A stretch of DNA of 64,000 nucleotides from positions 186,001-250,000 of the forward strand of contig NZ_CP090980.1 in assembly GCF_021513135.1 (NCBI RefSeq), read 5' to 3'. This document shows, piece after piece, positions 8,791-17,083 of this stretch. The first letter of the stretch is position 1, and each line of letters begins with the position of its first letter. Below the pieces are notes generated by a model. The model saw only the letters and a program-made list of their open reading frames with translations. It was not told the origin of the DNA and made no database searches. The position numbers and the translations under genes are program-made. Origin of the DNA: Vibrio sp. SS-MA-C1-2 (lineage in GTDB: Bacteria; Pseudomonadota; Gammaproteobacteria; Enterobacterales; Vibrionaceae).

Positions 8791-9096
8791 TATGATTCAG
8801 GCATGAATAAAGCAGCTAGCCATTACTAATTTAAAATACAGACCAAAATTCAATCGACGAATTATACCATAAATCCTTTCCCCTAAACTTTAATCAAGAT
8901 CATTATTACCCACAAAAATAACCAGATTGAGTTATAAGAATAAATTTAACCTATTGAATTAAAATCTAAAAAAATCTTACGTGAGACTAATATTTATTGA
9001 GTAAGTTGTAATGAATTTTAAATATTAACTCTCTATCACAGTATAAATAATATTTTTGGATATACTATCTGAACAATTATAATAAAGGTATGCAAC
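8791..9096. other. Intergenic region, no gene seen
   Basis: About 300 bp of AT-rich sequence between the 8640 repeat and the small membrane-protein gene. TATACT at 9061-9066 could be a -10 box for that gene, but no matching -35 is clear. Confidence 0.4.
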
Positions 9097-9213
9097 ATGT
9101 TTCCAATTTTAATGGCGATTGTTTCAATAATCGCAATTTTTGCTTTTGTACGCTTAGCTCCAACATTATTGACTCGTCTTTTTGAGCGTTCATTGCAAGA
9201 TTTAAGTCATTAA
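9097..9213 (+). CDS. Small single-pass membrane protein (38 aa)
   Basis: A 38-residue reading frame starting MFPILMAIVSIIAIFAFVRL. It has one hydrophobic helix (about 2-22), then a short amphipathic tail with basic residues (TLLTRLFERS). A ribosome-binding site (AAAGG) lies 7-8 bases before the ATG. Composition and length fit a stand-alone bacterial small membrane protein with the N-terminus outside or in the membrane. Family not recognised. An ERIC-like repeat follows 20 bp after the stop, and cbpA lies further downstream on the same strand. Confidence 0.6.
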   Translation: MFPILMAIVSIIAIFAFVRLAPTLLTRLFERSLQDLSH

Positions 9214-9233
9214 CTCTTCTGAGATAGTCGACT

Positions 9234-9360
9234 TATACCCAAAGTAATTGGCGTTGCTAGTAGGCGGCAAGTGAATGAGGCTCCATGAGTATAGGTTTCT
9301 ATATGATTGGGGCGAATGAATATAGCCAACAACCTAGCAACTTCAAGTAAGAAGGGTATA
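9234..9360 (+). repeat. ERIC-like palindromic repeat
   Basis: 127 bp, close to consensus, from TATACCCAAAGTAATTGGCG to AAGTAAGAAGGGTATA. It lies between the small membrane-protein gene and cbpA. Confidence 0.9.
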
Positions 9361-9401
9361 TACCGTGGTTCACCACAATAGAATAAGTAATTGTTGAGTT
9401 A

Positions 9402-9431
9402 TTGACAGAAATCCCTACACTGCTGTTTAAT
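9402..9431 (+). promoter_or_regulatory. Candidate sigma-70 promoter of cbpA
   Basis: TTGACA at 9402-9407, an 18-base spacer, then TTTAAT at 9426-9431, about 60 bases before the cbpA start. Inferred from consensus match and position. Confidence 0.5.
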
Positions 9432-9450
9432 TAAAATATTTAGGCCATAT

Positions 9451-9469
9451 ATGAGTCAAAGATACTCAT
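9451..9469 (+). promoter_or_regulatory. Inverted repeat in the cbpA leader
   Basis: ATGAGT and ACTCAT form a perfect 6-bp stem with a 7-base loop, ending 10 bases before the AAGGA ribosome-binding site. It could be an mRNA hairpin affecting translation or a protein-binding palindrome; neither is shown. Confidence 0.35.
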
Positions 9470-9490
9470 GATTTAGTGTAAGGAATGATA

Positions 9491-10390
9491 ATGTCAAAGC
9501 GTGATTATTATAACGTGCTTGGTGTCTCTAAAGACGCAACAGAAAAAGATATCAAAAAAGCTTATAAGAAGCTGGCGATAAAATATCACCCAGATAAAAA
9601 CCCCGATAACGCAACAGCAGAAGCTAATTTTAAAGAAGTCAAAGAAGCTTACGAAATCTTAACTGACAATGAAAAACGTCAACAATACGATCAATTTGGC
9701 CATGCTGCTTTTGAAAATGGTGGTTCAAACGGCGGCCACGGTCGTTCTCAAGGCTTTGGTGGTTTTGAAGATATCTTTGGTGGCGGCTTTCGTCAACAAC
9801 AAGGTGGATTCGGTGGCTTTGAAGATCTTTTTGGACAAGGCCGTCGAGCTCCTCGCCCTCAAAAAGGTCAAGATCGCGAATATATTCTCAATGTTGATCT
9901 GGTCGATACGGTCAAAGGTGGCGAACAGGTCATCGAACTTCCTATTGATGGGCAGTCGAAAAAAATCAGCGTCAAGATCCCACAAGGTATCAGTCATGGT
10001 GAAAAGATTCGATATGCAGGTAAAGGTGGCGCAGGCATTCATGGTGGACCCGCTGGCGATATCTTAATAAAAATTGCCATTCGTGACCATCCAACGATCA
10101 CTCGTGAAGATAATGACCTAACTTATCAAGCTAAGATCGACATCTGCACTGCAACATTAGGTGGTGAGATGGAAGTTCAACTCTTTGATAGCCGCTTTAA
10201 ATTAAAGGTTCCAGCGGGTACTCAAAATGGCCGTAAGTTTAGGATGAAAGGTAAGGGAGTCACTAACCGCCAAGGCTCACAAACCGGTGATCTTTTGATT
10301 AATATTACCGTTGAAACACCAACGAAACTTAATGACGATCAAAAAGCATTGTTTGAACAATTAAAAACAAGTTTTAACGCGGACGCTTAA
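9491..10390 (+). CDS. cbpA: Curved-DNA-binding protein / DnaJ-class co-chaperone CbpA
   Basis: Hsp40 of the type II class that stimulates DnaK; E. coli CbpA also binds curved DNA. The N-terminal J domain (about 2-70) has the HPD motif in [10 protein letters not shown] Gly/Phe-rich linker with repeated GGFEDxFG units follows. There is no CxxCxGxG zinc finger, then two C-terminal beta domains. 299 residues. ATG 9491 is preferred over 9485: AAGGA directly abuts the first ATG but sits 6 bases before the second. No cbpM modulator gene follows. A bidirectional terminator separates it from ftnA. Confidence 0.92.
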   Translation: MSKRDYYNVLGVSKDATEKDIKKAYKKLAIKYHPDKNPDNATAEANFKEVKEAYEILTDNEKRQQYDQFGHAAFENGGSNGGHGRSQGFGGFEDIFGGGFRQQQGGFGGFEDLFGQGRRAPRPQKGQDREYILNVDLVDTVKGGEQVIELPIDGQSKKISVKIPQGISHGEKIRYAGKGGAGIHGGPAGDILIKIAIRDHPTITREDNDLTYQAKIDICTATLGGEMEVQLFDSRFKLKVPAGTQNGRKFRMKGKGVTNRQGSQTGDLLINITVETPTKLNDDQKALFEQLKTSFNADA

Positions 10391-10394
10391 ACAT

Positions 10395-10434
10395 AAAAAA
10401 AGCTCTATAACACCAAGTTACAGAGCTATTTTTT
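10395..10434. terminator. Bidirectional terminator between cbpA and ftnA
   Basis: AGCTCTATAAC and GTTACAGAGCT form an 11-bp stem with one mismatch and a 5-base loop, flanked by an A run on one side and a T run on the other. It can therefore act for both convergent genes. Confidence 0.85.
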
Positions 10435-10454
10435 AATTAATTTGTTTAACTACT

Positions 10455-10976
10455 CTACTCTGCCGTCATCACACTGTCAGAAGGAGTCGTCGCCATCTGT
10501 GCCAGATCTTTATCAATAAAGAACAGAGCTTGCCCATTCTCACCCACTAGACGGATCTTATCGACAACAGATTTGAATAATTTTTCTTCTTCATGCTGTT
10601 CTGAAACATACCATTGTAAGAAGTTGAATGTTGAATAATCTTGAGTTGAAAATGCTTCATGCGCTAACTCATTAATTTTAGCCGTAATCATCTGCTCATG
10701 TTCATAAGTATATTCAAACAGTGAAAGTAATGAATCAAAATTAGACTTCGGTGACTCAATTGCACCAATTAAAGGCATCGCACCAGTTTCGCTCACATAA
10801 GTAAATAGACGTTGCATATGCTCCATCTCTTCAACAGCATGGCTCTTCATAAATAAGGCCGCGCCATCAAACCCTTGATCTTCACACCATGCACTCATCT
10901 GTAGATAGAGGTTTGATGAGAAAAACTCTAGATTAATTTGACCATTTAACTTATCAATCATTGTTTGCTTAAGCAT
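10455..10976 (-). CDS. ftnA: Non-haem ferritin FtnA
   Basis: Cytoplasmic iron-storage protein of 173 residues, a four-helix bundle forming 24-mers. The di-iron ferroxidase ligands are recognisable: Glu17 in [15 protein letters not shown], and Glu50 with His53 in [12 protein letters not shown] further ferroxidase region is [14 protein letters not shown]. The C-terminal tail ([20 protein letters not shown]) is somewhat longer than in some homologues. It is monocistronic, with a shared terminator. A poor Fur-box-like match lies far upstream (11169-11187), which I do not rely on. Confidence 0.93.
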   Translation of the reverse strand: MLKQTMIDKLNGQINLEFFSSNLYLQMSAWCEDQGFDGAALFMKSHAVEEMEHMQRLFTYVSETGAMPLIGAIESPKSNFDSLLSLFEYTYEHEQMITAKINELAHEAFSTQDYSTFNFLQWYVSEQHEEEKLFKSVVDKIRLVGENGQALFFIDKDLAQMATTPSDSVMTAE

Positions 10977-11293
10977 TTTTATCCGTCCTATTTAATTTTA
11001 TTCATCCAATTCTATACTCTTTCACTTAGGTATAGAGACGAAAATCTTAGTTAACTTTACTTTATTCTATGCCAAAAAAATGAATATACAACCTAAATAT
11101 GTTTTAGCAGCAAGAAAGCTCTTCTATTTATATTCAATTAGTTATCGTAGGTTGCAATAAATAAATTTGATAATTATTTTCGTTACTATTAACATCAATT
11201 AACAAAGAGCAACCGCTTTCTGAATAACAACATATAGTGTATATTTCATATCAAAATATATATTCGCTCATTATCATTAGGTTTACTCAATTC

Positions 11294-12510
11294 ATGCCTT
11301 CAGAACAAACCATAAACCGACAACATATCGAAAAAATTGTAAAAATGGGAGATACACTTCATCGTTGTGGTTGCCCCCCTATAAAGTGGAAGATTATACT
11401 CATTACTATGCACAACAGAACAAGATTAATACCATTGTTCAAGCGACACCAACTGCCATAAATTATCAATTTCCAGATAGTGATAATACCGTAGTCATGA
11501 CGCGTACCGCTCCGGGTTCAATTAATTTAGGGATGCTCGCCAGTACTATCAACCACATCAATAACAACAGCAATAACAACAGCAATAACAACAGCAATAA
11601 TCAAAGTACGGAACAATTAAATGCAGAGTGCAAACGTTATCCAGCTTGGATTACAGCGATAGCTAACATGGCAATTCCACCCGCTTTTCTAATGCTAATA
11701 GGCAGCACCGTCGATGCTATTATCGCATCTATTTTCTTAGGATTAATGGTTTGGGGTTGTCAACTACTCTGTAAAGGAAGACGAGCAATTGCCGTCGAGT
11801 TTGTTGCAGCTCTATTCACTGGCGTTATTGTAGCCCTACTTAACAAGATGGGGTTAGATGTTTCAATTTGGTCTCTCTGTATTGCGAGTATTGTTCTCTT
11901 TGTCCCGGGACTCTCAATTGCAAACTCTCTGGAGTGTTTAGCGTTTAACGATCTGGTTTCAGGCACCAGTTTGTTAGGCCAATCGGTACTGACTCTGATC
12001 AAGTTGTTTACCGGAATCATTATTGGTCTTAATATTGGACAAGAATTTTGGGGTCCCAGTAATACGGTTGCTTATATTAATCAGGTTACATTGCCTCTAC
12101 ACATTATGAGCCTATTCATGATTTCAATTGCGATTGGAATTGTATTTAATGCGAGAGCTAAGGATATTCTTTTGGGCTTACCTGTTGCGATTCTTGGTAT
12201 GTGGGGTCCACTTCATTTAGATATCAATAATAGCTTAGTTGTTGGTACATGGCTAACCACGGTACTGATTACGCTATATGGAACTTGGTTGGCAAAACGT
12301 CTCAACCTAACTGGTTCTATCTTCATTGTGCAAGGAATTATTATTTTAGTACCCGGTAGTAGAGTCTTATTTAGTGCAAGCCAAACAGTGTTTGATCTTT
12401 CATTGATCCCGATTCCAAGCATTGGTTTATCTGCTCTATTTATGTTTTCAGCGATTGTTGCAGGTCAAATTACCGCTTATTCTCTCTATCCACCTAAAGC
12501 AAGTCATTAA
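11294..12510 (+). pseudogene. Threonine/serine exporter (ThrE family), frameshifted at a C6 run
   Basis: Inner-membrane amino-acid exporter of the ThrE/PF06738 family with a soluble N-terminal domain and about ten hydrophobic segments. The start at 11294 (MPSEQTINRQHIEKIVKMGD) reads in frame through TLHRCGCPP, then the run of six C at 11374-11379 shifts the frame. The continuation YKVEDYTHYYAQQNKIN occurs in the -1 frame, open from 11365 to 12510. Seven C would restore one ~405-residue protein. A 12-bp microsatellite encodes NNNS repeats in the linker (11560-11607). True mutation, phase variation and base-calling error are all possible. A terminator follows after an ERIC-like repeat. Confidence 0.82.
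11560..11607 (+). repeat. 12-bp in-frame microsatellite inside the ThrE gene
   Basis: AATAACAACAGC occurs three times in exact tandem (11560-11595), then a decayed fourth unit AATAATCAAAGT. It encodes NNNS repeats between the N-terminal soluble part and the membrane domain. Confidence 0.9.
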
Positions 12511-12526
12511 AATGTAGTTAAGATTT

Positions 12527-12654
12527 TATACCCTTCTTACTTGAAGTTGCTAGGTTGTTGGCTACGCTCATTCGCCCCAATCATATCGTACACCTATACT
12601 CATGAGGCCTCATTCACTTGCCGCCTACTAGCAACTCCAAATACTTTGGGTATA
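12527..12654 (-). repeat. ERIC-like palindromic repeat
   Basis: 128 bp in reverse orientation (TATACCCTTCTTACTTGAAG ... CCAAATACTTTGGGTATA), 17 bp after the ThrE stop. Confidence 0.9.
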
Positions 12655-12666
12655 TCAGATCAAAGA

Positions 12667-12715
12667 AGCCACAGAACAGGTTGATTAAATCTAAACCTTG
12701 CCTCTGTGGCTTTAT
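12667..12715 (+). terminator. Rho-independent terminator downstream of ThrE
   Basis: AGCCACAGA and TCTGTGGCT form a 9-bp stem around a 27-base loop, followed by TTTATTG. The downstream sequence is an 8-bp tandem repeat (TTTATTGC, about three copies) rather than a pure T run. Confidence 0.6.
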
Positions 12716-12754
12716 TGCTTTATTGCTTTATTGCTTTGTAAGAAAGTTAACTCA

Positions 12755-13063
12755 TTAAACCGTCAATAATAACGAACTTTTGTTCTCTGTTTTATTAATT
12801 TTCGCCATTAGCGTTAATGACTCTTGATGTCCAATTCGTTTAAGATCAAAAGCGTAACCTGAAACACTATCTCTTATAATTTTAAAAAGATTATTAAATG
12901 AATCAACCACATAGAGAGAATCGCTTAAGGTAATTTCTCTCTTTTTATGAATGCTCGGTAGTAGTTTGTTTAAATAGCACATTAACATACCATGGGACTT
13001 GGTGACGCCTGAAATATCCTTGATAATAAAGTTAGATGCATTACTCAATAAAATCTTAAACAT
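12755..13063 (-). CDS. Hypothetical protein
   Basis: 102 residues with no recognised domain, no signal peptide and no membrane helix. The sequence starts MFKILLSNASNFIIKDISGV and is rich in Lys, Ser and Ile, with a central SLYVVDSFNNLFKIIRDSVS. GGAAAGGGGG about 10 bases before the ATG is a strong ribosome-binding site, which supports a real gene. The upstream 350 bp are extremely AT-rich. It stands alone between the ThrE region and the glycosyltransferase operon, a possible accessory gene. Confidence 0.5.
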   Translation of the reverse strand: MFKILLSNASNFIIKDISGVTKSHGMLMCYLNKLLPSIHKKREITLSDSLYVVDSFNNLFKIIRDSVSGYAFDLKRIGHQESLTLMAKINKTENKSSLLLTV

Positions 13064-13417
13064 TTTAAAACCCCCTTTCCAAAAATATTGCTGTAAAATA
13101 TAACTAAAAACATAATTGAAACAAATTATAAAAATATTTAATGGTGTATTTCCTTTAACTAAATTATAAAATTAATCTTGTAATCATATATTTTATTAGT
13201 TTTTTTACTCGTATTCTTTAGTAAACAACGAAAGAAATAAGTTCAATAATATTACGGATTTCTTTCATGAAACTTAATAATAACAAAGAGATATTACTAT
13301 TTTATTTAAAAAGTAAAGCATTAAAAATAAAGATTAACCATCATAAAAAACCACCAAAATCATCTAATCGATAGATAAGTTTGATGGTTCCAAATATGCT
13401 GAATTGTTTATGGTCAG
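13064..13417. other. AT-rich intergenic region; one doubtful 35-aa frame
   Basis: About 350 bp of very AT-rich DNA. A 35-codon frame (13267-13374, plus strand, starting MKLNNNKEILLFYLKSKALK) has no convincing ribosome-binding site and may be chance. AACCATCA and TGATGGTT (13336-13390) could form a long-loop hairpin behind the ArnT-like gene, but no T run confirms a terminator. Confidence 0.35.
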
Positions 13418-15004
13418 TTAATTTGATGGAGTAAGGTGTTGATAGAGATCAGAGGCTTTTACCAACATTTGATAGCGATTTCTAAACGGATGCTCCAAGA
13501 TAGCCTTTTGTGCTATTTCTGTTTTATGTTTTTGAGTGTAAACAACCAACGCATCAGGATGTTCTTGTAACCATTTCATTGCATCAGGGCTGCTTTTAGG
13601 TAAAACCAGTGAGTGCTCTAACCGCCCTGTAAATTGATAAATATTAGGGTATTTTCCCCAATAAGCCACAGTCACTCCTTTATCTTGCTCTGCTTTAATT
13701 GCCATCGACATTGGCTCAATATCATACACTTTGTGCAACATTGGGCTCGCTGTCGAAACGACGGTCATAATAGTGATAGGCATCGCTAAAAAGAGGACTG
13801 AGAGATAATACCTTCCTAGCTTTTCACCACGATAAATCAACCATGCAAACGCCAATGGAATAATAAATAAAATCTCATAGACACTAGCGCTATCTGCAGT
13901 TTTAAATACTTTAGTTATCCAAAAACGACTGGTTAATAATGCTAACGACAAGATCAATAGTAAAGCGACAACTAAATATTCTTTAACAAACTTGTGCTGT
14001 AAATCGACTTTTGAAGCAAAGTAGATCGCTAACATCGGAAATGCAGGAAATAAGTAATGGATCTGTTTACCACTCACAAGACTAAATATAAGAAAGGTTG
14101 AAATAAACCCAATGAGTGTATATCTATCTCCTGTGCTAGCTATACGCCAAGTAGTTTTTCGCCATAATAATCGGATAAATATCCATGGCAGAGTCAAGAC
14201 TGGTAACATCTGAAGATACCAATAAGCAGGTCGAGCATGAGCGAAAGAATTCACCATTCGTCCTGCTGTTTGTCCCCATAAAAGTTCATTACGATACTCG
14301 GCACCACCAAAAATCACTGCAGGGATCACCCAAACTAAAATCACAGCAATACCAATTATAATGGCAATGAGTCCTTGTTTATACCAAACTTTTTTCTCTA
14401 CCATCTCGGTACTTTTCCAAAGCGGGTAAGCGAGAAATAACGGTAAGGTATAAATAAAAACAGCAGGTCCTTTCGTCAATAACCCACAGCCTAGTGCGAT
14501 GCCAGCTAAATAGATATACAAACGCTTTTCAGTCTGTGCAAATTTAAAACTAGTTAATAGGTAACTTAATACTGACACGGTTAATAACAGATCAAACATG
14601 GTCATGGTGGTATAAAGTAACCAACCAGAGAAACCAAGTAGAATTAGTGGGCTATAAACAACGCTACTCTTTTCTGGAAATAAGTTTTTCGATAGCTTAT
14701 AAATTAAAAAGAAGTTAATCAGAGAAAGAGTTGGCACAACCGCCCTAGCAACCCAGTCAGAAACACCAAATATTCCCCATGCAATATTGATGAGCCAGAA
14801 CATCATTGGGGGTTTATGTGCATAAGTATTGCCATTAATATGAGGAACTAGCCAATTGTTATGAATCCACATCTCCCAAGCAACAGAGACATAACGCGTT
14901 TCATCAATTGGAAATAGTGGACGCACAGTGAGTCCAACAAAAATGATTGTAAGAGCAGCAATTAAAGTAATAATCAGAGGTTGTCGGTGATTGATCTGTT
15001 CCAA
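13418..15004 (-). CDS. ArnT-like membrane glycosyltransferase (GT83/PMT_2)
   Basis: 528 residues with about 12 membrane helices. The first periplasmic loop has the signature DETRYVSVAWEM and GNTYAHKPPMMFWLIN, as in ArnT and related lipid-phosphate-sugar transferases. These enzymes take a sugar from an undecaprenyl-phosphate carrier on the periplasmic side and attach it to lipid A or another acceptor. The genes before it on the same strand encode a GT2 transferase and a TVP38 membrane protein, which together suggest a lipid-linked sugar pathway. No arnA, arnB or arnD is nearby, so aminoarabinose is not indicated and the sugar is unknown. Confidence 0.85.
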   Translation of the reverse strand: MEQINHRQPLIITLIAALTIIFVGLTVRPLFPIDETRYVSVAWEMWIHNNWLVPHINGNTYAHKPPMMFWLINIAWGIFGVSDWVARAVVPTLSLINFFLIYKLSKNLFPEKSSVVYSPLILLGFSGWLLYTTMTMFDLLLTVSVLSYLLTSFKFAQTEKRLYIYLAGIALGCGLLTKGPAVFIYTLPLFLAYPLWKSTEMVEKKVWYKQGLIAIIIGIAVILVWVIPAVIFGGAEYRNELLWGQTAGRMVNSFAHARPAYWYLQMLPVLTLPWIFIRLLWRKTTWRIASTGDRYTLIGFISTFLIFSLVSGKQIHYLFPAFPMLAIYFASKVDLQHKFVKEYLVVALLLILSLALLTSRFWITKVFKTADSASVYEILFIIPLAFAWLIYRGEKLGRYYLSVLFLAMPITIMTVVSTASPMLHKVYDIEPMSMAIKAEQDKGVTVAYWGKYPNIYQFTGRLEHSLVLPKSSPDAMKWLQEHPDALVVYTQKHKTEIAQKAILEHPFRNRYQMLVKASDLYQHLTPSN

Positions 15005-15048
15005 AATATCAACTCCAAAATAAAAATATATTCAGTAGAAAGTAGTAT

Positions 15049-15130
15049 TATACCTTTCTGACTTGAAGTCGCTAGGTTGTTGGCTGCACTCGTTCGCCGC
15101 CTACTAGCAACGCCAATTACTTTAGGTATA
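15049..15130 (-). repeat. Short-form ERIC-like repeat (internal deletion)
   Basis: 82 bp, reverse orientation. Both terminal inverted repeats are intact (TATACCTTTCTGACTTGAAG ... CAATTACTTTAGGTATA), but about 45 bp of the middle are missing at GTTCGCCGCCTACTAGCAAC. It lies between two co-directional genes of one probable operon. Confidence 0.88.
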
Positions 15131-15135
15131 TAAGT

Positions 15136-15798
15136 TTATTGCATCTCTTTTTTAACCATGTCTTTAATATAATGTCGATATAAATACCCCGTTAAAACCA
15201 AACTTAATACTGCGAGTACAATACTAACGATAACTTGAACTTCACTTGTTCCACCAATACCAGCTCCCGCTAAACAGAAGATAATGACTTGGGGGATGTA
15301 ACCAAGAAAGCTTGCCGAAATAAAGGGTAAAAATGGAACATTTAAACTTCCTGCAAAAATATTGGTCATTAGATTACTACCGATAGGGAATAATCGTAAT
15401 ATTAATATTTTAAGAAAGGCTTTATGCTCAACAAATTTTCGGAACTTTTGAAGTTTACGTGATGGATAATTCATCAACATTTGCTTTAAAGAGAACTTAG
15501 CAAAAAAGTACAGTAACCCCGCCGTAATAATATAAATCGCCATGGTTAAAACAATGCCATTACTGATGCCATAAATAAAACCATAGGAGAAGGCGATAAT
15601 CTGTTTTGGGCCCCCCATTCCAACTAATAACATTGAAAAAAGGAAAATGGTAATATGACCAGCCGTGCCATGACTATTTACATATTGAAATAGCCATTCA
15701 TTATTAAATAGATGTTGAGCAAATTCATTTTTAGATAAACCATATAAACTGGCAATTAATACTGCAAAAATAGCCAGCTTTACCCACTTATTCACCAA
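15136..15798 (-). CDS. TVP38/TMEM64 (SNARE-associated, DedA superfamily) membrane protein
   Basis: 220 residues with about six hydrophobic segments and the family's conserved central region (FSYGFIYG, then RLFPIGSNLMTNIFAG and LPFISASFLGYIPQ). DedA-superfamily proteins have been linked to recycling of undecaprenyl phosphate across the membrane. That fits its place between a GT2 and an ArnT-like transferase, both of which use that carrier, though the role here is inferred. The stop of the GT2 gene is 3 bp upstream of its start, so translation is probably coupled. An ERIC-like short form separates it from the ArnT-like gene. Confidence 0.85.
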   Translation of the reverse strand: MVNKWVKLAIFAVLIASLYGLSKNEFAQHLFNNEWLFQYVNSHGTAGHITIFLFSMLLVGMGGPKQIIAFSYGFIYGISNGIVLTMAIYIITAGLLYFFAKFSLKQMLMNYPSRKLQKFRKFVEHKAFLKILILRLFPIGSNLMTNIFAGSLNVPFLPFISASFLGYIPQVIIFCLAGAGIGGTSEVQVIVSIVLAVLSLVLTGYLYRHYIKDMVKKEMQ

Positions 15799-15801
15799 GT
15801 T

Positions 15802-16533
15802 TTACTCCGAACGTTCAACGGTATATTCAGGACGCTTTGCTCGTTTAACAAGCCATATTACGCCCATAATATCAACGATGCCCACCCATACTCGATTCCA
15901 AGCCGTATAATTTGACACCCCTTCCATACGATCACGATGATCAACAGGAGAAACTTGGATCTCTCCGCCAATACGTTTAATCAATGCAGGAAGAAAACGA
16001 TGCATATGGTCAAAATAAGGAAGTGATAAAAAAGTTTCTCTTGGGAAAATTTTAAGACCACACCCCGAATCAGGTACCCCATCATTCAATAAACTTTGAC
16101 GAACTTTGTTGGCAACTTTTGATTGAAAACGAATCCATTCGGTATCTTTACGTTTGTTTCGATAACCAGCAATACAGTAATGAGGGTTTTCAACTTTCAG
16201 TGCCAGCTCTAACATAGCAGGAATATCTGCCGGGTTATTTTGACCGTCAGCATCAAGTGTAACGATAATGGTTCCACGCGCACTCTTTACAGCCGAATGA
16301 ACGGCGGTACTTTGACCACAACTAAACTTATGTTTGACAATTTGTAATGCACAAGCAAGCTCTTTAGCCGTTGAAAACGCCTCATCAACAGTGCCATCAG
16401 TGCTGCCATCATCAGTAATAACAATCTCAAACTCAGTAATATCTTTAATTGCACTATTAATTTCGGTAATAAGTTGACCAATATTGCCCTGCTCATTTTT
16501 TGCAGGTATAACAACGGAAACAAGTTGTGACAT
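15802..16533 (-). CDS. GT2 glycosyltransferase, polyprenyl-phosphate sugar synthase type
   Basis: 243 residues, GT-A fold. It starts VSVVIPAKNEQGNIGQL. The nucleotide-sugar motifs ITDDGSTDGT and TLDADGQNNPADIP (DxD-like) are present. The C-terminal VGIVDIMGVIWLVKRAKRP suggests membrane association but not the two helices of ArnC or GtrB. Relatives (DPM1-type) place a sugar on dolichyl or undecaprenyl phosphate at the cytoplasmic face. It is first in a three-gene operon with the TVP38 and ArnT-like genes. The sugar is not identifiable. Confidence 0.85.
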   Translation of the reverse strand: MSQLVSVVIPAKNEQGNIGQLITEINSAIKDITEFEIVITDDGSTDGTVDEAFSTAKELACALQIVKHKFSCGQSTAVHSAVKSARGTIIVTLDADGQNNPADIPAMLELALKVENPHYCIAGYRNKRKDTEWIRFQSKVANKVRQSLLNDGVPDSGCGLKIFPRETFLSLPYFDHMHRFLPALIKRIGGEIQVSPVDHRDRMEGVSNYTAWNRVWVGIVDIMGVIWLVKRAKRPEYTVERSE

Positions 16534-16986
16534 CGATGCCCCTTTAAATATTTTTTATAATTTGTATATAACTATAGACCAATTTTTATCAGCTATAACT
16601 ACCCTCATACACTTCAAAGAAACTAGAAAATTAAGGATTTACAAGTAATTGAAAAGCATCGAGTCGTTCTTCTACTTAAACCTCCAATCATCTTCCTGCT
16701 TATACACAGCTTCAATGACTTTTAGCACCATTATGAAAGAACAAAAATTAGACTAAATTGTAAAAAAAATGGGCTATCACACTTAAATAAAAATCATTGC
16801 AAACAGATAGATAGAAAAATTAATTATATACACCCTCAAAAAATTAACAATAAAAATATAGAGTAAGGGGTAAAAAGAAAAAAGTAAAAGCATTATCTAT
16901 TATAATCACATAACTCCATCAGCATTCTTAGAACTGTTCCAAGTAAAATATTACCAAATCGTTCAGAGTATGAAGTTCTCACGCCT
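16534..16986. other. Intergenic region, no gene seen
   Basis: About 450 bp of AT-rich sequence between the GT2 gene and the tyrB terminator, presumably holding the promoter of the GT2 operon. I see no ERIC-like repeat, RNA gene or convincing short frame. Confidence 0.5.
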
Positions 16987-17014
16987 AAAAAAAGACCCTG
17001 TAAATCACAGAGCC
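16987..17014 (-). terminator. Rho-independent terminator of tyrB
   Basis: On the minus strand GGCTCTGT pairs with ACAGGGTC (8 bp, two wobble pairs, 5-base loop) followed by seven T. It lies 70 bp after the aminotransferase stop. Confidence 0.65.
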
Positions 17015-17083
17015 TTTAAACAGTAATAAGCTATATTTTTCAAGAGATTAAACTCTTACCTAAGCCAGTTTACTTTTCAATGA

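Noticed and set aside
9669-10067. Long frames overlapping cbpA on both strands
   Set aside because: They are shadows of the highly supported cbpA frame.
11169-11187. Fur-box-like sequence between ftnA and ThrE
   Set aside because: Only about 13 of 19 positions match and it is ~190 bp from the ftnA start, so chance in AT-rich DNA is likely.
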